A DNA stretch of 64,000 nt from Aptenodytes patagonicus (GCF_965638725.1 NC_134950.1:14446101-14510100); one strand, 5' to 3'. Positions 36,601 through 50,782 are shown, counted from the stretch's first letter. Translations and numbers: made by a program. The notes: generated from the sequence alone by a model not told the origin.

Positions 36601-39600
36601 TCTTAATTTTGTTGTGAATTGGTTGAGTGAATGTTTTGAATCGGATTCATTTTGGAAATTTTGGAAGGCTGGAGTGAGATGAGTTTATGTGACTGGCAGG
36701 TTTTTTTTTCTTTGCTGTGTTAAAAATAAAAAAGGAACGGTCTCAACAATAAATGGCAAAAGAAAGTCTCTTCAAAAATTGCTCCAAAGGTCATTTCCAG
36801 TCAAACAGAGTTTTTAATTTTTTTTTTAAATTTATTATCATTGTCTTTTATTCTATTCTATTTTACTTTTATCCACAGAATTGAATTTCAGAAGAGTGTT
36901 AATATGAAGCATTTCATTCTGAAAATGCACTTTACGTTTTCTAATTTTCTCAGTATTTTATAAATAAATCATACTGTAAGTATGTAAGTAACTGATACAA
37001 CTTCTAAATGAAAATATGCCCTAAAAAGAAGGAAAAAGTTTGAAAGCACATCAGGAATGAAAGCACATTTCAAGACCTGATTGACTCTTCCCCTTTTCAA
37101 AAACTTACTTCAGGAAAAAAAGCCTCTTCTGGAAGTTATCTGTTCCTCACCTTTCCAGGAAAAGGAGGGATGACTCAAACTCGCTCATGATTTAAAAGCT
37201 GTTTGAATTCGTGTGAGTAACCCTCTGTTTCTCGTGGGTGCTGGAACGGCTTGTGCCAAGCCTTGCTGTGTCTGCCTGGGTGTGGGTTTCAGCGCGGGAC
37301 CCAAGGGGACAGCGTGAGAGCTACGGAAAGGTGCCCCCAGTCTTCCTTCAGCGCCCAGCTACAGCATATGTAGAAGCAGTCCTGGGCCTGTTTTACCTTA
37401 CACTACTGGTTCTGCTGAGCTTCTAGTCACTTATTTTGCTAAATCTTTCAAGTTTTTTAATGCCTTAAACTTTGGCATTATAGAAAAAACTTTGGTCTTT
37501 TGGTAGCTCACCTCCCACCCAGGAGTTGAATTGAAGTATATGTGGGAAGAAGGTTTTTTAGCAGTTTTGGAAATATTTGAGTACAGCTTTTCAAGTTGAT
37601 ATGAAAGTTATTGATAGTGCATCATTGTTTTGCTGGTTTTAGTCACTCAGTTCCTAATTTTTCTGTACACTGAAAAACTGGAGGTAGGGAAGAAGGAAGA
37701 GGAGGGACTGAGATGATCTGTCACCACAGCAAAGAGAGACCTGGAGAGATTAAAGGTGTTGCATCAGTTCTGTCAGTCACCTTCCTACAGCAGTTTCTAC
37801 TGCTTTTAGGTATTTTGGACTCACCTGTGGAGCTGCTGCTATCTTCACTTGTTTTCCTCCATTATTTCTTTGCCTTCAATTCTTATTCCAGCTTGTTGAT
37901 GTAATAGTCCTCTGAAAGAAAGTCCAAGCTTCAAGAAAGGCAGATCACTCAAAGACATCCACCAAAGCGGAGGGTTTAAGCTGCTTTGGAGCAGGATGAT
38001 GCCCTGCACTGGGGGTTTGAGTCTCTTGTCTTGGTTTTTCATGGTCTGTTCCCAGCTCTGTGGCCAGCAGGCAACTACAGCTTATTTCTCCTCCAGGCGT
38101 AGATGTTCCTTGTCCCTTACAGACATCTTAACAGTTCCAGAGTCTGTACAAGCATCTTTCATTTTCTTGTGTTTGGAGGAGTATGCATAGAAAATGTTTC
38201 TCTATCTATCTCAAATGCTTTTATCAAAGGATGCAGTCATTTTAAAGTGTTGGATTTCATATGTTTGTTATTGACTAATTTCATATTATTGTTACTTGAC
38301 CGATTTCAAAATACTGAATGCTTTCAATTGCTTTAAGACTCAGATTTTTAAAAATAGACGTTTGGTTTTACAGCACTGAAAATCTTCTGGGTACTTAATA
38401 AAGCACTCAGCACTTACAAGCTAGGACAAGACACAGAGAAGGAGAGAGAACAAAGCTCTTTTGTATGTCTCTTCATGGAAGAGAGAAGTGCAATTATGTT
38501 ATAAGAGAATTGATGAAGGACTTCAAAGAATTGGTTGTTGACTACTGCTGTAATGTAGGAGATATGAAAATCTAAATAAAATAGTATGGAGAGGGCAGTT
38601 GAATACAGTACTCTTTTTTTCAATAGAAGTTCAACAATTTGATTGGAGAAAAATGCATTTATAAAATGAAAACAAGACACTGATAAGGTGTATAACACAT
38701 AACGGCTGCTGAATTTTTGACTGTTGTCCTTGAGTGCTGTATTCCTTAGTGTTAATTGACGACCCAGCAAGAGCTCCATTTCTTTTCCAGAGTCAAGCAA
38801 TTTATCGTGACTGAATACCTGTCATCTACCTGAAACTAAGAGCTTGGATTTTCTCTTTTGATTTTCCTCTAATGATTTATGCTATTAAGAATAGGGAAAG
38901 CTTCTAAATACGTGATTTACAGTTGTTTTACAAAAATCAAATATACTTTGAACCTGATTTACCTGTTCTGTAATTACGTATGTAATGTGTACTTGGGCTG
39001 CACAGAAATACAATTGGGAATCGGCCTTTGTGCACAGAGGAGCTATGTTTTTATCAATATGTATTTCTGTTGTGGTTCTGGGTCGAGTCTACCTGTCCCT
39101 AGAGTCTGGGCCAATTTTGGGTAATCAGTGTCACCAGTTGGAGCAGATATTACCAGGCCATTGAGAGCCCTTCCAGCTTCCCCAGTTTGAGTGCTGGTTT
39201 TTCTCATTTATCTACCTTTCTTGTACTTAAATATGATGGAAGCTTCACCTGAGGATGACGGGAAGATTCAGTCTGGGCAGACTTTCAGACTGGGACGATC
39301 CTGCTCCATACACTGGGCTCCTGAAGCATCTCCTGACAGTTACCTGTCTACTACGGAAAAACAGGGAAGCTGTGGATCTTAGGGCATTTTTTTGAAACTC
39401 TTATTTAAAGTAAAAATGAATTAGTATAAGGCATCCATAATGCCTTATACTGTTAAAAGAAGCTCCAGGTGGTGAGTTGTTGCATGTCTAGTTCCTAATA
39501 TTCTTGGGGCTTTGACATTCATTGGAGCGACATGACCCAGCTTTTTGGATCCCGGTGTCATTCAGGCTGGGGTTTGGTTTTTTTTGCATCTGCAGAGTTC

Positions 39601-40079
39601 CTCTCTGTCAAGGCAACATCCCTCTCTTCTTTCAAATTACAGCTCAAGTCCTCTATTTGCATGCAAATGACTTCTCTGCCCTTTCGGGGAGGCAGGATAA
39701 AATAGACCAGAAATACTTGAGCTCACCCGAGCTGCAGCCGTAACCACCAGGACTTTTTCTCCAACCCTTCCTTCTGCATGATGACCAATCTGTTCATTGG
39801 CCACATCTGCTGTTTAGCTGAGTTGTTCAGAACATTTTGTGCGCCTGCTCATGCTGTACCAGCACCTTGCCAGGCTGGGGAAAGGGGAGAGACTGGAAGG
39901 TGAACTGTTGTGTAGCTCTCACAAGCTGAATTTGCTGCACGGACAAGGGCCACCTCACACCTCATGAGTTCTCAGGCTCCTTCTCTTCTCCGCACCCCCC
40001 TCTCCTTGCTCTTGTGTCTCCCCCTCTTCCTTTCCCCCATTTTCTTTTCCTCTACTATTTTTTTTTTTCTTTTCTACAG
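36601..40079. other. Intergenic sequence ending in a long pyrimidine tract
   Basis: Mostly AT-rich with no recognised gene. From about 39975 to 40078 the plus strand is almost entirely C and T, ending tttctacag, like an unusually long polypyrimidine tract before a 3' splice site. Confidence 0.6.
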
Positions 40080-40170
40080 CCTCAGACATGAGCTGCTCAG
40101 GATGTCGAGGTTTCAAACCCCATCGGGATGAGGAGCAGTACCAGGAGATGGAAGTATATTCATGCAGAAG
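40080..40170 (+). other. Candidate unassigned exon
   Basis: A 91-nt segment after the long pyrimidine tract and acceptor tttctacag, ending CAGAAG|gtatca. One frame is open through it and contains ATG: MSCSGCRGFKPHRDEEQYQE then MEVYSCRR. The donor is mediocre. The composition looks coding, but I recognise no protein family and the peptide does not resemble ENPP2 or TAF2. It could be an exon of a non-coding RNA or a chance match. Confidence 0.25.
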
Positions 40171-42602
40171 GTATCAGTACATGCCACCAAATAGTCTTTC
40201 ATGCCCTTGAGACAATTACAGAGGTGGTTTAAACTGTATGCGCATGTGTGCGGGTGAGGGCGGTCTGCTAATTAGCTGCTGCTTACTCCCATAACATGTC
40301 GGTTTATTTTTTCAGAGGTTTTGACTTTCTCCTGTGTGTTTTCTACTGCTCGGATGGATAGCGTTCTGCCCTTGGCTGCCCGGCACAGCTCCGGCATGGT
40401 GGAGACAATCGGGAAGAGGGGGCAGCACCGCTGCCTGGCATGGCTCTGCTTGCTGGGCTGAGGGTCACGCTGGCACTCCAGCAGCAATAACCAACTTGTC
40501 TGATCAAAACGTAAGCAGCGATTCACCTCCACACACAGCTCGCGTCCAGCACCGTGTTTACAGGCCAGCCTGTAAACAGGCAGCTGAGGAGCTTTTTCAA
40601 CTTAGAGGAAAATAGGTGGTTTTGTTTAGGATTGGGTATTTTTCTTCTTTTTCTTTTTAAAAGGCTAGCCTTCTGTTAAATATATTAAGCATGTGAAGTT
40701 GAGCTAATCATGTACTATGTCCTTTCCCTTCAGAGGCTGTAGATTTTTTTATATAAAATTTGTTTTGAATGATTGAAGGATTTTTATATAAATTGACTTT
40801 ATATGGCACCGATCATGTCCTTTGCAGTTAATAATGCTCATATTAAGGTTTGATTCTGAAATATAGCAAAACCTCAGTAGGGCATATGGAAATGAGAGGC
40901 CCCGTTGTGAGCTAATGACCTCTGTGAATGAAGGAACATGTCAGCACCGTAAAATGAGATACACTTAATAGCTTTTTACAATGGATGCTTGTATACGATA
41001 CACATCAGCGTACTGTGAAGTGGCTTGTTATGATAAGACCATAATATAGAACTTTTCTGTTGAAATGGTTCTCTCTCCTTACTTCTTGGGAAATGTTTGT
41101 TCAAATAAATATGTGGGTTAGTGAGGCAACAGATAGTTATTTGTCTCTCAAGTGTGAGTAATGTAATATGAACAAGCATTAATGACCTAACTCCTTAATT
41201 CAACAGGAGATCCTTATTTTTCTTACACGCTAGCTTATTTCTTAATATTTTGGAATCCATTGCTCAGTGTGTGTTGTGTGTTCCCAGGGGAGCTGAGCGC
41301 AAGCTACAAGCTTTGGATAACTCTCAGTTCTGCTCAACTTTATCATCTCTTGGACTCTCTCTTGGACTTCTTCAGCTCAGTGGCTGGCAAGTATGTGTTT
41401 CTGCTCCCTGAATCATCCACTAACATCTGCCTGAAATAATGAAAAGACTCGCAGTTTTCAGTAGACATGAGAGGTAGAATTGGCCAAACCATCCACGTGA
41501 TTTAGAAGTCTTTGCCCGATTTCCAGAAGACACTCCAGCATGGCAAAATCGAAGCCCTGTGAATTTCTGTGACATATCACTTTGATACACGGCTGAAGCA
41601 GTTCACAAATTGCTGCCCCCAGGGCAGAGGCAGCATCAGGAAATGGGCACTTCGGGCTCAGCCATTCCAGAGTGAAGTCTGGTGGTTTAGACTGACCCCC
41701 AATGAAGGTGAGTCAAATGTGAAATGGAAAGTTAAGCTAGCCCAGGGAGTGAGGGAACTAAGCAAATGGATCAAGAACTGGAACAAGGAACCAGTGACAG
41801 AAAATAAAGTCAAAGGAAGATCTGAGTGGGAACAGCAACAAGCAGGAGAAGCTGGGCATCGAGGGACAATAGACAAAATCCCTTTGAACCACAATTCCCT
41901 CCAGAAGTTGGGTTGTAACCAGAGGCTCAGGAGTGTCAGTGCTCCAGGGCAACAGGTTTCATAGCCGTTTGCTAAAATGCATGCTTTATTCCTCTGTAGG
42001 TATCAGTTCCCAAAAGGATGGCAATCTGCAACAGCTCTTTAGTTGCCAGCCTCTTACCTTGTGCGAGCTCAATGTTTTCCAGTGCTGCTGTTGAACCACA
42101 AAAGAGTCAACATGCATCACATCGTCAACACACTAGAAATTGCTGCTCTTCAAATTCAATCTTTTTTAAAAAAAACCACACAAAGTATTCTCTTTGGAGA
42201 ATATGATTAAGGTTGCAATTCAAGTGGACGTAAGACCATCTGGGCAACTTTACTCAGCTCCTTGGCATCAAAGTGTGATGAGACGATCTCAAAGCAGTGT
42301 CTTGAGTGGGGAATGAGGCTGCAGGAGGAACCAGGTCATGTTCAGATCAGCTCAGTCTTGTTCTGGAGGGCTGAATCCTATTTCTGTGTCTCCATAGACA
42401 GAATATTATGGGATGCTGCCAGGTCATTTCAGCTATAATTTTCAGAAAAGGTAATTTTTAACTTCTCTGTTCAGTACTCAGATTTAGATGCACAGCTCTG
42501 AGTAGGAAAACTGCTGAGTCTTGATGGCTTCAGCTGGAGATAACAGGGGTCTTGCTGCACACATCCAGTACAGCAAGTCTCTGGTAGTGCCTATTACAGA
42601 CT

Positions 42603-42626
42603 GTAGTAGTAGTAGTAGTAGTAGTG
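42603..42626. repeat. (GTA)n microsatellite
   Basis: About eight perfect GTA units directly visible. Likely polymorphic. Confidence 0.9.
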
Positions 42627-44525
42627 CTATATAATGCTATGAATTCTAGAAACTGGGATTCTTGAAGTCTTAAAGCTGGCTCTTAAAATTAGTCAAAATA
42701 GTTTGTTAATGTCTCACCTGAAAATAGTGATAATGCTGCCTTTACCTCAAAGGAGAGTTGTCACAATATTTTGGAAACTGCTTGGACACTACCGCAAGGA
42801 CATCTCTTGATCATTTTGTCCAGAGAACAGTTTTGAATGGCGGTCCATAAATAAAAAAGTCAGGAATTCATATGGAGCGACCGTGCTGGGCTGCTCTATG
42901 TTGCTGTTGGTATCACTGGCAGCACCTGGAAGATTCAGCTGGTCCTGCAGCCCCAGTGTGCAGCTATGCAGCGTACAAACAGCAAGGGTGTGGTACTGTG
43001 CCCCTTTCTTCTTGGCAGCATTTAGCATTGCAAAATGGATCTGACTGAGAGCAAGCTGGCTCAAAATTTCTGATCTGGAACAGCTCCCTGACTTGTTTTG
43101 CAGTGTGGTGTTGATGTGGGGAAGCAGATGGAGCAAGGGTGCTGTAAGACCATCTGCTTGTTGCTGTGGATGATGTAGTTTGAAACAAGGGTCTACAGCA
43201 CCAGGACCTGTGCAGAAAGCACCTGAATAAACAGGACACACTGGAGTCAGAGCAGCAGAGCCATGAATCAGTGTCTTGCCAGAGGACATACTCCAGTGGG
43301 AGTGGGAATGTACCCTTATTTGAGTGACTTGGAGTTCATTTTAGGTGATGTATTTTGCATTTAGGTGACTGTGCTGATACCTCTAAGAGCATGCTAAAGC
43401 TGGTTGTTGCAGAGGTATGAATATACTAAAAAGTGCAGGAGAAATGTTGGCCTATGCTGGTGTCTTCTGCAACACAAAATTGGTCGCTGTCTTGATCAGT
43501 TCCTCAGTAGCAGAGAAACACACAACCAGCTGGGAGCTCCTTCTGTACAAGGCAGGAGGCTGTCCCTCAGCCATACTGCAAGCTCCCTTCAGCCTTGTGC
43601 TGCATGTTGAACACCATGTGTCTTCTCAGTATTTGATCACAGTATTTGACAGGCGACCTTGGAGCTGGGATGAAATATAATTCACGTCAGTGGCTACTTG
43701 CCATCCCTTGTTGTATATGCCTGCTTTAAGGTCATTGCAAAACATTAGATGGACTTCTGGTGAAAATAATTGGTTTTCTCTTTGGACAACGTTCCTAATT
43801 TAGCACATCCTCTCTGAAGCTTAGCACAGCACTTTCCTGGAGCTGCTTCAAACCCCAATGTTCAGTGTTTAAAGCTTAGTGTTAATGTCTGTTGGAGACA
43901 ATGTTGTAACAGTTAGAAACCCCTGTCACACTTTGAGTGATGGTCTTGTTTTCTGGAAAGCTCTCTAGCATCTTGGAGATGTCAAATTTTGGAATCAAAC
44001 GGTGACTTTAATGCAGGAATGTTCCCCACGGGCCCTGATGTTTTATCCAAAAGTCCAAACCTTTGTATACAATTATTGCTGTTGATTTCCAGTCTAGGGG
44101 ATTGTCTCAAATTGCCCCCAAGTTCAGTGTCACCAAAAAAGCTCACATCTCTTTGCAGCTAATCAGAGAGAAGGGCTGGACATTAGGAGATCATCTGGGT
44201 TTGAAGACATTGAAGGAAGCCTGGTTTAGTAGCTCTGGAGCTGAAGATTTATAAAGTGATTTTATGTATTATATTCCTTCTCCTGGAGGGACCGAACCCG
44301 TCTCTTGACAAAATGAGACATCCCTTTTCTGCTTCTCTCCATTCTGCACAGTTCATGCTCCTCAGGGATGGGAGGAGTTCCTTCAATGAAATATAAACAA
44401 AAAAATCAAGATTCAGTTGCTACATGGAGAATAGCAATTAGCATTTTCACTGTGAATGTTTAAAACCCTTTACATGTTTTAACCCTCTTATTCTTGTTTT
44501 CCAGGTGAGGAAATCTATTTGGCTT

Positions 44526-44565
44526 AAAACTCCCCAGAAAGGCCTAAAATTCCCCAGAAAGGCCT
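44526..44565. repeat. 20-bp tandem duplication
   Basis: Two adjacent units ending CCCCAGAAAGGCCT, differing at one position (AAAACT versus AAAATT at the start). Simple local duplication. Confidence 0.9.
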
Positions 44566-44594
44566 GGGTAATCCTGTCACTGAAACACAGAATT

Positions 44595-44735
44595 TCTTTG
44601 CATAATGGATAGAGCATGAGATTGGGAGCCAGAAAGTGCCAGCTCCCAGATTGTTTCCTCAAACATTCATAATGGATATGAATTCATTCAGGCAACCTCT
44701 CAGTTTTGTCATGAAGTGTGAACTCTGCCATAACA
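44595..44735 (+). repeat. Possible MIR-like tRNA-derived SINE relic
   Basis: ATAATGGATAGAGCATGAGA followed by TTGGGAGCCAGAAAGTGCC resembles the tRNA-derived head of MIR/CORE-SINE elements (tagtggttagagcac...ggagccag). The later text ATTCAGGCAACCTCTCAGTT resembles their conserved core (gcaagttacttaacctctc...cagtttc). The internal part is missing or diverged. Recognition is by eye only, so confidence is low. Confidence 0.4.
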
Positions 44736-47700
44736 TTGTTGCACCTCCAGCTCAAAAGTATTTTGATGGAAGTGAACCCCACATAAAGTTCATATCCAAG
44801 TTGCTTTGTGGTACCATGCGGAGGGTAAGATTTAGTGTCAGGTAGAGCAAGGAATCCCTTCTCTCAATGAATGGCCCAGCTGTGCGTTACTGCTGTGCCT
44901 GTTGCTAATGTTATTTCTGATGAGGCGTGTTTACTTACTTTCGCCATAACTGTCCGGAAATCCCATGGCAAGGAGCGTCAGAACATTTGCCAAATCACTA
45001 CTTCACCCGTCAAGCTGATTGTTTCATGTTATTCAGTCTGGTTTACATTAAGGGTTTGCTCCACCGCTGCCTTTGCTCTTTTGGGGTATATTGATTACTT
45101 GTGGTGGGTTTTATAACAAACAGCCCTTTTTGAGGGATTTCTCCCACTTCTCTCACTGAGCCTGTGGCGTGTTAGTAAATATAGTACTAATCTCTTCTAC
45201 TTCAGACACAGTTTCTCTAAGGCAATTCATCCAAAGGAACCAAAAGCAAACTCTTTCCACTGGTTAATTATTATTATAATGTCTTTTGCAAAGCAAACGA
45301 GAAAGAAACAGCCTACCTATAAAATGGAAGGAATGTAATAAAACTGAAAAGGGCTTAATTTCTTCTCCTGACAGGTATCTTATTTTTCCATACATCAAAA
45401 CTGGTGTAAGAAAGAGAAGTCCTGCAAGCAGAGGGAGGCCGGTGCTGCTTGAGAGCCAACTGGCTGCGTGAAGGGAAAGTCTGGCAGCCTGGAGGTCCGG
45501 CTGGCTGGGCGTGTGCACTGCCGAGCCCCCGAGCGCCAGCACAACCAGGGGGGCTGAAGCCTCTCCAGGGGGCTCCTCCGGAGGGCAAGAGGAGATTTGA
45601 CTGATAAAGACAGGCCTGAAAGGCTGTCTCAAATCTGCTGTCTGCAGTCCCCGTAAAACTCTGCAATGGACAGAGGGGGCCTTTCACAGCCCGGGCTTGG
45701 AAGCCTGGCGTACTCCCCAGCCTCTGATTTAACAATTTCGTCTTACTTCCAACCTTAGATGAATGGCGAAAGCATAAGGGATCAGAGAGAGAAGACTGTT
45801 GCTTTGCAAGAGGCGCGCAACACCTTCTTGGAACCCTTTGCAAGTTATATTATTGCTGCTCTTATTTATTTGCACAGTTCCACATTGATCCTGCTGGTTT
45901 TACCTATTGGTAAAGAATGAGCTGAATTAATAGAGGGGTGAAACTCTGCTGGAGAGTACGTGCAACAATAATAAGTTTTAAAAATAGATTACTTGTTTTA
46001 TTTCTTCTATGCATGTGTTGTGTTTATACATAAGTTGGCTTTTTGTTGTGCTTCAAGAATTCCTGAGTGTCTTGCAGATAACTTGAGAAGGAAACAAGAT
46101 GGCATTGTGCTCTCAAATCATTTAAGGTGTAGGAAGGCACCTTGAAAAGTTGTCTTTTAAAATATATTTTTGGTTTCATTTTACTTTTTAAATTCATATG
46201 GATCCCCTGGAAGATGTGTGAGGACTGGTAGTTCAAACGGCAAAATTCTACTTCTGTAGTGATTAAATATTTTCTGAAGGTGCTGTGAGGACTTTGTAAA
46301 AGGTAAAATGTGATTTTTGCACCCAGGTGTTTATATGCTAAACATTACAACACTAATGGAAATGACTGTCAGTGGGGCAAGAAGAGAAAGTGGAAGAAGG
46401 ACTGGTGCTGTCACCTGTTAATTTGGGTCAGGCTTCCCTAGGCTTGTTCTATTAAATGCTTCTCTCTCTCTGAAGTAATGCATTTACGGGTGGGATGATA
46501 ATAAGAGGCATAGCAGGCTGAGCCTGGAGGTGTTTTCACCCTTTCAGCCAAAAGAGGTGATAAAAATATCAACATTTTTACTAAGAAGAATGGACCTGGA
46601 GGAATGGAGTTACTGAATTTTAGAGATGAACCAAAGAAATCTAACCTGAAATTAGGCTGTGATGGAGAGCTTTTTGGAGTTTTCTGAGGCAGCTCAACAG
46701 CTCTTAATTAATGAAGTCTGACATATGCTTATTTCAATATTGTAATCCATAACAGCAAACTCCAAATGGAAGTGAGAAACTCAGCTGAACACAACTTGGC
46801 AAGTTGCTGTGGTGTCTGAGATGTATATGCCCTTTTGGCTACGTGGATATGTTGCAGAAGAGGTTACAACAATTTAAACTGGAAATGCTCAAAGCCCTGA
46901 TGAAAGCTTTGAGATTTGAAACATGGAGGAAGATTATGCTCTGGGCACATGCCAAAAAAATGAGGAGGAGGAGTTGACACCACCTTAGCTGGATTTGAGC
47001 TTTCATCAGCTGAGAAGAAAACAGCTGGGAGAAGACCTGACAAAAAAATGCATCTCTGGTAACAGGAAACTGTATTCCGTAGACCTACTGCAGGGACTCC
47101 TTGCCAAGCTGTCCCATTCCCCAGCATGCCTGTCGTGAAAGCGGCTAAGAGCTGTCAAGAAGCACAGTGTCAAGAGACATCACGTAAAGAAAACATGGGT
47201 GTTCAGCTCTCACCTGTCCCAGGCATCTTCCTTGACGTCCTCTCACAAGCCCATTGCCTCACTCTGTTCCAGCCTCACAAAGCCCCGTCCTGTGCATGTG
47301 GACTGCAAAAAAAAAAAAAAAAAAAAAAGCCTGGAGAAATGGCTTTCAAACCCTTTGTTTAGTAAAAGATGGCTAAACAACTCAACGTGATCACCAGCTT
47401 AAATTCACTGTATAGGTCCTTGTCTCTGCTGGCAAGGTTGCGAGTCCAGTTGAAAACGAATTGACAGAAGTAGCATTGATGGTAAGAGATCCTGCAAGAA
47501 CTAAAGCAAAACCTCAGGACATGCCAATAAACATCCATTTCTTGGTATTCCTATACACTTACTTGCTGCTGCTTGTGAGGAGCATGGTGCAGCTAAGAAA
47601 TCTGATCTCATTCCTCAGGTCCTGCTTACTCTTCACCCTCCTGGGAAGGAATACGGTGCCATTGACTTGCCTCCTTCATTCAGGCCACCGTTCTGTAGTA

Positions 47701-50700
47701 TTTCATCTCATCGTAACAGCTAATTAAGTATGCAAGCACTTATAAATTATGGCCTATCAGTGGGAAAATTCTGTCACAGATAAGTCTCCGAATTCGCTGC
47801 AGTAAATCTTGAATGGCTCATTGGTGTGTGGTTAAAACACAGCTGTAAATCTCTTTGTGAGACATGCGGTGAGGAAGGAAACACATGAGGGTTTTTCATG
47901 ACAGCAGTTACAAGGAAAAGGCTCAGAGTTCCTTGTTGCTGCCAATTCGACCCCATTGGTGTCCAAAGTAATTAACGGATTCCTGTTTTTGTACCACAGC
48001 TGGAAAGTGATAAAAAGAAACAATCAAGATGCTTTTACCTTGATTCCTGTCACTGAGAAATACAAACACCCATAAAAGCCTTCAGATGTTTTCACTTGAG
48101 TTCAAGTCAAACATTGCAAAGTTTACGGTACCCACCCCCCACTTTTTGATCTGGAGTATGATGTAATCAAACTGTTTGCATCTTTAACTTAAAAGTAGGT
48201 GAATAGCTAACATAGACCAGCTTTGAAATATGTTTAGATGCTGATAAAAATCTGTCCAGGTGCAAAAATTGCCATTGTTTTCGGGAAATCTACACTACAA
48301 TATTTTCTTATATTTTTGTATTGTAAAATGCAGACAAAAAGGAGAAGGTGCATGAAGATACACTGCGGGAAGGATATATGGAGCTGCCGCTGTGTTTTCC
48401 TAATTAGGGTATGATTCTACAATTAGTTAATCCAGTACTGCTGAACGCGGTGGTCCTGTCCTCCTCCCACTCCACTTCTGGGGATTCCTGTGCATCAGCC
48501 CAGAGCCTCATCTTGATGGGGTGAGTCAGCTTGCTAAATAGCCAGAAACCAAATCCAACCAGAATCGGGGGAAAAAGGTGTTTTGTGCCTTTTGGGGACC
48601 TAAATTAAATCCCCTGGGGGCTAAGTGAGGGCCAGAGGTGGTACAAGGAGGGGGCAGCGGTGCCAGCTGGGGGCTGCCAGCCCCCAGACCTGTTGGGCTG
48701 CGGGTAAGACCCCGCTCCTGGGAACCAGTGGGGACCGAACCCATGGGAATTTAAGCACTTGGTGGTGTCGAGCACTCAATGGTACTTAGCAAAAAGCGCC
48801 TCTGTTGTGTAAAGGACAACGGCGCAAAGCTGCGAGCTGGAGGCAGCCGGGATGCAGTGGATTTTGCGAGCGGGTTTGGACGAGAAAGTCAGTGTGTTTG
48901 GGAACTACAAGTGGGAGGCTGTTCCCTGCATGTAGTGCAGGGACACAGCTATATGAAAGGAGGCATTAATCGGGAGTGTGGCTGCAGCGCCGGTCCAGGA
49001 AAGCTGTTTGGTGCTCGCTTACATCCCTTCCATTCCATCAAAGCTCGAGCACTTCGCTGAATAAAGGCATATGGGACCAATAAAGCAGATTTAAGGAGAT
49101 GGAGTCCAGGTAGCAAAAGGGTATAATGGGAAGTGACTTATGGGAAAATGTTGCATTCAAAACTCTTCTGTTGGTTTAGGTGACCCTGTAAATCCAGGCC
49201 CTGCTTTTAGTCAATGGGACTACTCATGAGAGCTAAATTGCTTATGTTGCAGGATTGAGCCTACTGAAAGGAAGACTTTTCAAGGAGGTCCAAATAAATG
49301 TTGTAACTCATGCTTATAGTGCTCTTGGTTTTTAGCACTAACCCAGTTGTGAACACAGCCAACCAATTTGCCATAATTTGTATATTTGGTTGGCATGTAT
49401 TTACAGAGGGGAGATCTGGATTTATTTTAAAGAACTACTTTGCCCCTGGTTTCCGTATCCTTACCTTAATCCCTCTCCACAAAAGAAGCTCAAACAAAAC
49501 CTCTAAAACCTCCCTCCCCCCACTTAACTGAAAACTTGAAAGCAAACCCTGCACAGTGTACCTTTCATATGCACATAGGTACCTTGCAGCAAAATGAAAA
49601 ACAGCAGAAGAGCTTTGCAATAACCATGACGGAGTGGGCAAGGAAAAAACAAAAAGCCTTCAGTAAAATACTGCTTTGTTGGATCTTAATAACAGAAAAA
49701 GTCCCTCTAGAAATAAATCCTCAACATGATTCTCATATGAAAGAGAATCCTTCCACGTTGAAACCAAATGTTCAAAAGCTCTGTACTTTGTTTTATTAAT
49801 GCCCATAATTTATTCTTCTTAGAAAACACCCCTCGCAGGCTGCCAGAGCACTCAGTGTGGTGTACACCATAATAAAAACAACTTAGAAGGCAAAAACGTT
49901 AGAACAAAAACAAAACTCTGAAAGCTTTAGTGAATAAAACCATGCAGGGGGGTCTGGAAAAAGGACACAGATGTTGTGAGGAATCAAAAGCAGAAGATAA
50001 ATTATAAGCAGGAATATAAACCAAGCTTTGCGAACAAACTGGAGTCATTTTAGAAGTCTCAAATAGTTATATGTAAATTTCAAGTCGGAGATCATTTGTG
50101 TAGCCCCAAAACCTTCACTGCACAACGGCTCCTCTCCGCAGCATCCAAAACCAAACAGGCCAGTTTGCTCTCAGTTTTTTCCCCAGAGTTGAGTGCATTT
50201 TGATGCAAGAACAGCTGTCACCATGATGGATACCTGCTCAGTCTAGCGCTCAGAAGGCCCTAATCCACATTGCAGTTGCGATTGTAGCTTCATTTCACAG
50301 TGGATTTTCTCTGGTCTTCAGTCAAAACGCTTGGAAATGCAAGGATGAGTTGTTCATTCACTGGAATTAGCTTTTATACCCCAATTGTAGGTGATGAGAA
50401 TTGAGAAATTTTTTTTTCTTAGAAAAAAATCAACCAATTTCCCCAACCCCCCAAAGATTGAAATCTCCCCAGATTATAACTTTCTTTTCAGGAAGATAAA
50501 AATCCAGGGCTTTATGAAAGTCAGATGCTATAGTAATGGTGGCCAACCTGCTGCTCTTGAATTACAAATACTGCATGAACAACCCAAGTCATGCCACAGC
50601 TGTTGGACCAACAGCTTCTTGCTGGTGGGTGGTTGCCATGCGTCAAAGGCTGGTATTGTCGTGTAACCTGCAAATCCAGCTGTGCATCCGAACCCTGTCC

Positions 50701-50782
50701 TGCAGCAGGACCCCTTGGAAGTCATCACCACCCCATCCCCTGTGAGCCTTTTCTGGAGTTTCCTGACTTCTCAGTTCTCTAG
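44736..50782. other. Intergenic sequence
   Basis: No gene recognised. It contains a GC-richer stretch at about 45480-45600, a 22-nt poly(A) at 47307-47328 and another GC-richer stretch at about 48580-48740. The minus-strand open frames at 45264-45843 overlap the first GC-rich stretch and look compositional. Confidence 0.6.
47307..47328. repeat. Poly(A) tract, 22 nt
   Basis: 22 uninterrupted A residues. The sequence before it is not a retroposon I recognise, and no polyadenylation hexamer precedes it closely. Confidence 0.9.

Larger units (their letters stand above)
40171..44594. other. Intergenic sequence with a trinucleotide microsatellite
   Basis: No gene recognised. It includes a GTA/TAG microsatellite at about 42603-42626 and a 20-bp tandem duplication at 44526-44565. 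A minus-strand open frame of 166 codons (42789-43289) has no recognisable domain and I do not call it a gene. Confidence 0.6.

Noticed and set aside
42789..43289. 166-codon minus-strand open frame
   Set aside because: No domain, signal peptide or family resemblance and no promoter or splice context. A second frame is also open across much of the same stretch, which suggests composition rather than coding.
45264..45843. Overlapping minus-strand open frames (122 and 162 codons)
   Set aside because: They coincide with a GC-richer patch and are open in two frames at once. No recognisable protein.
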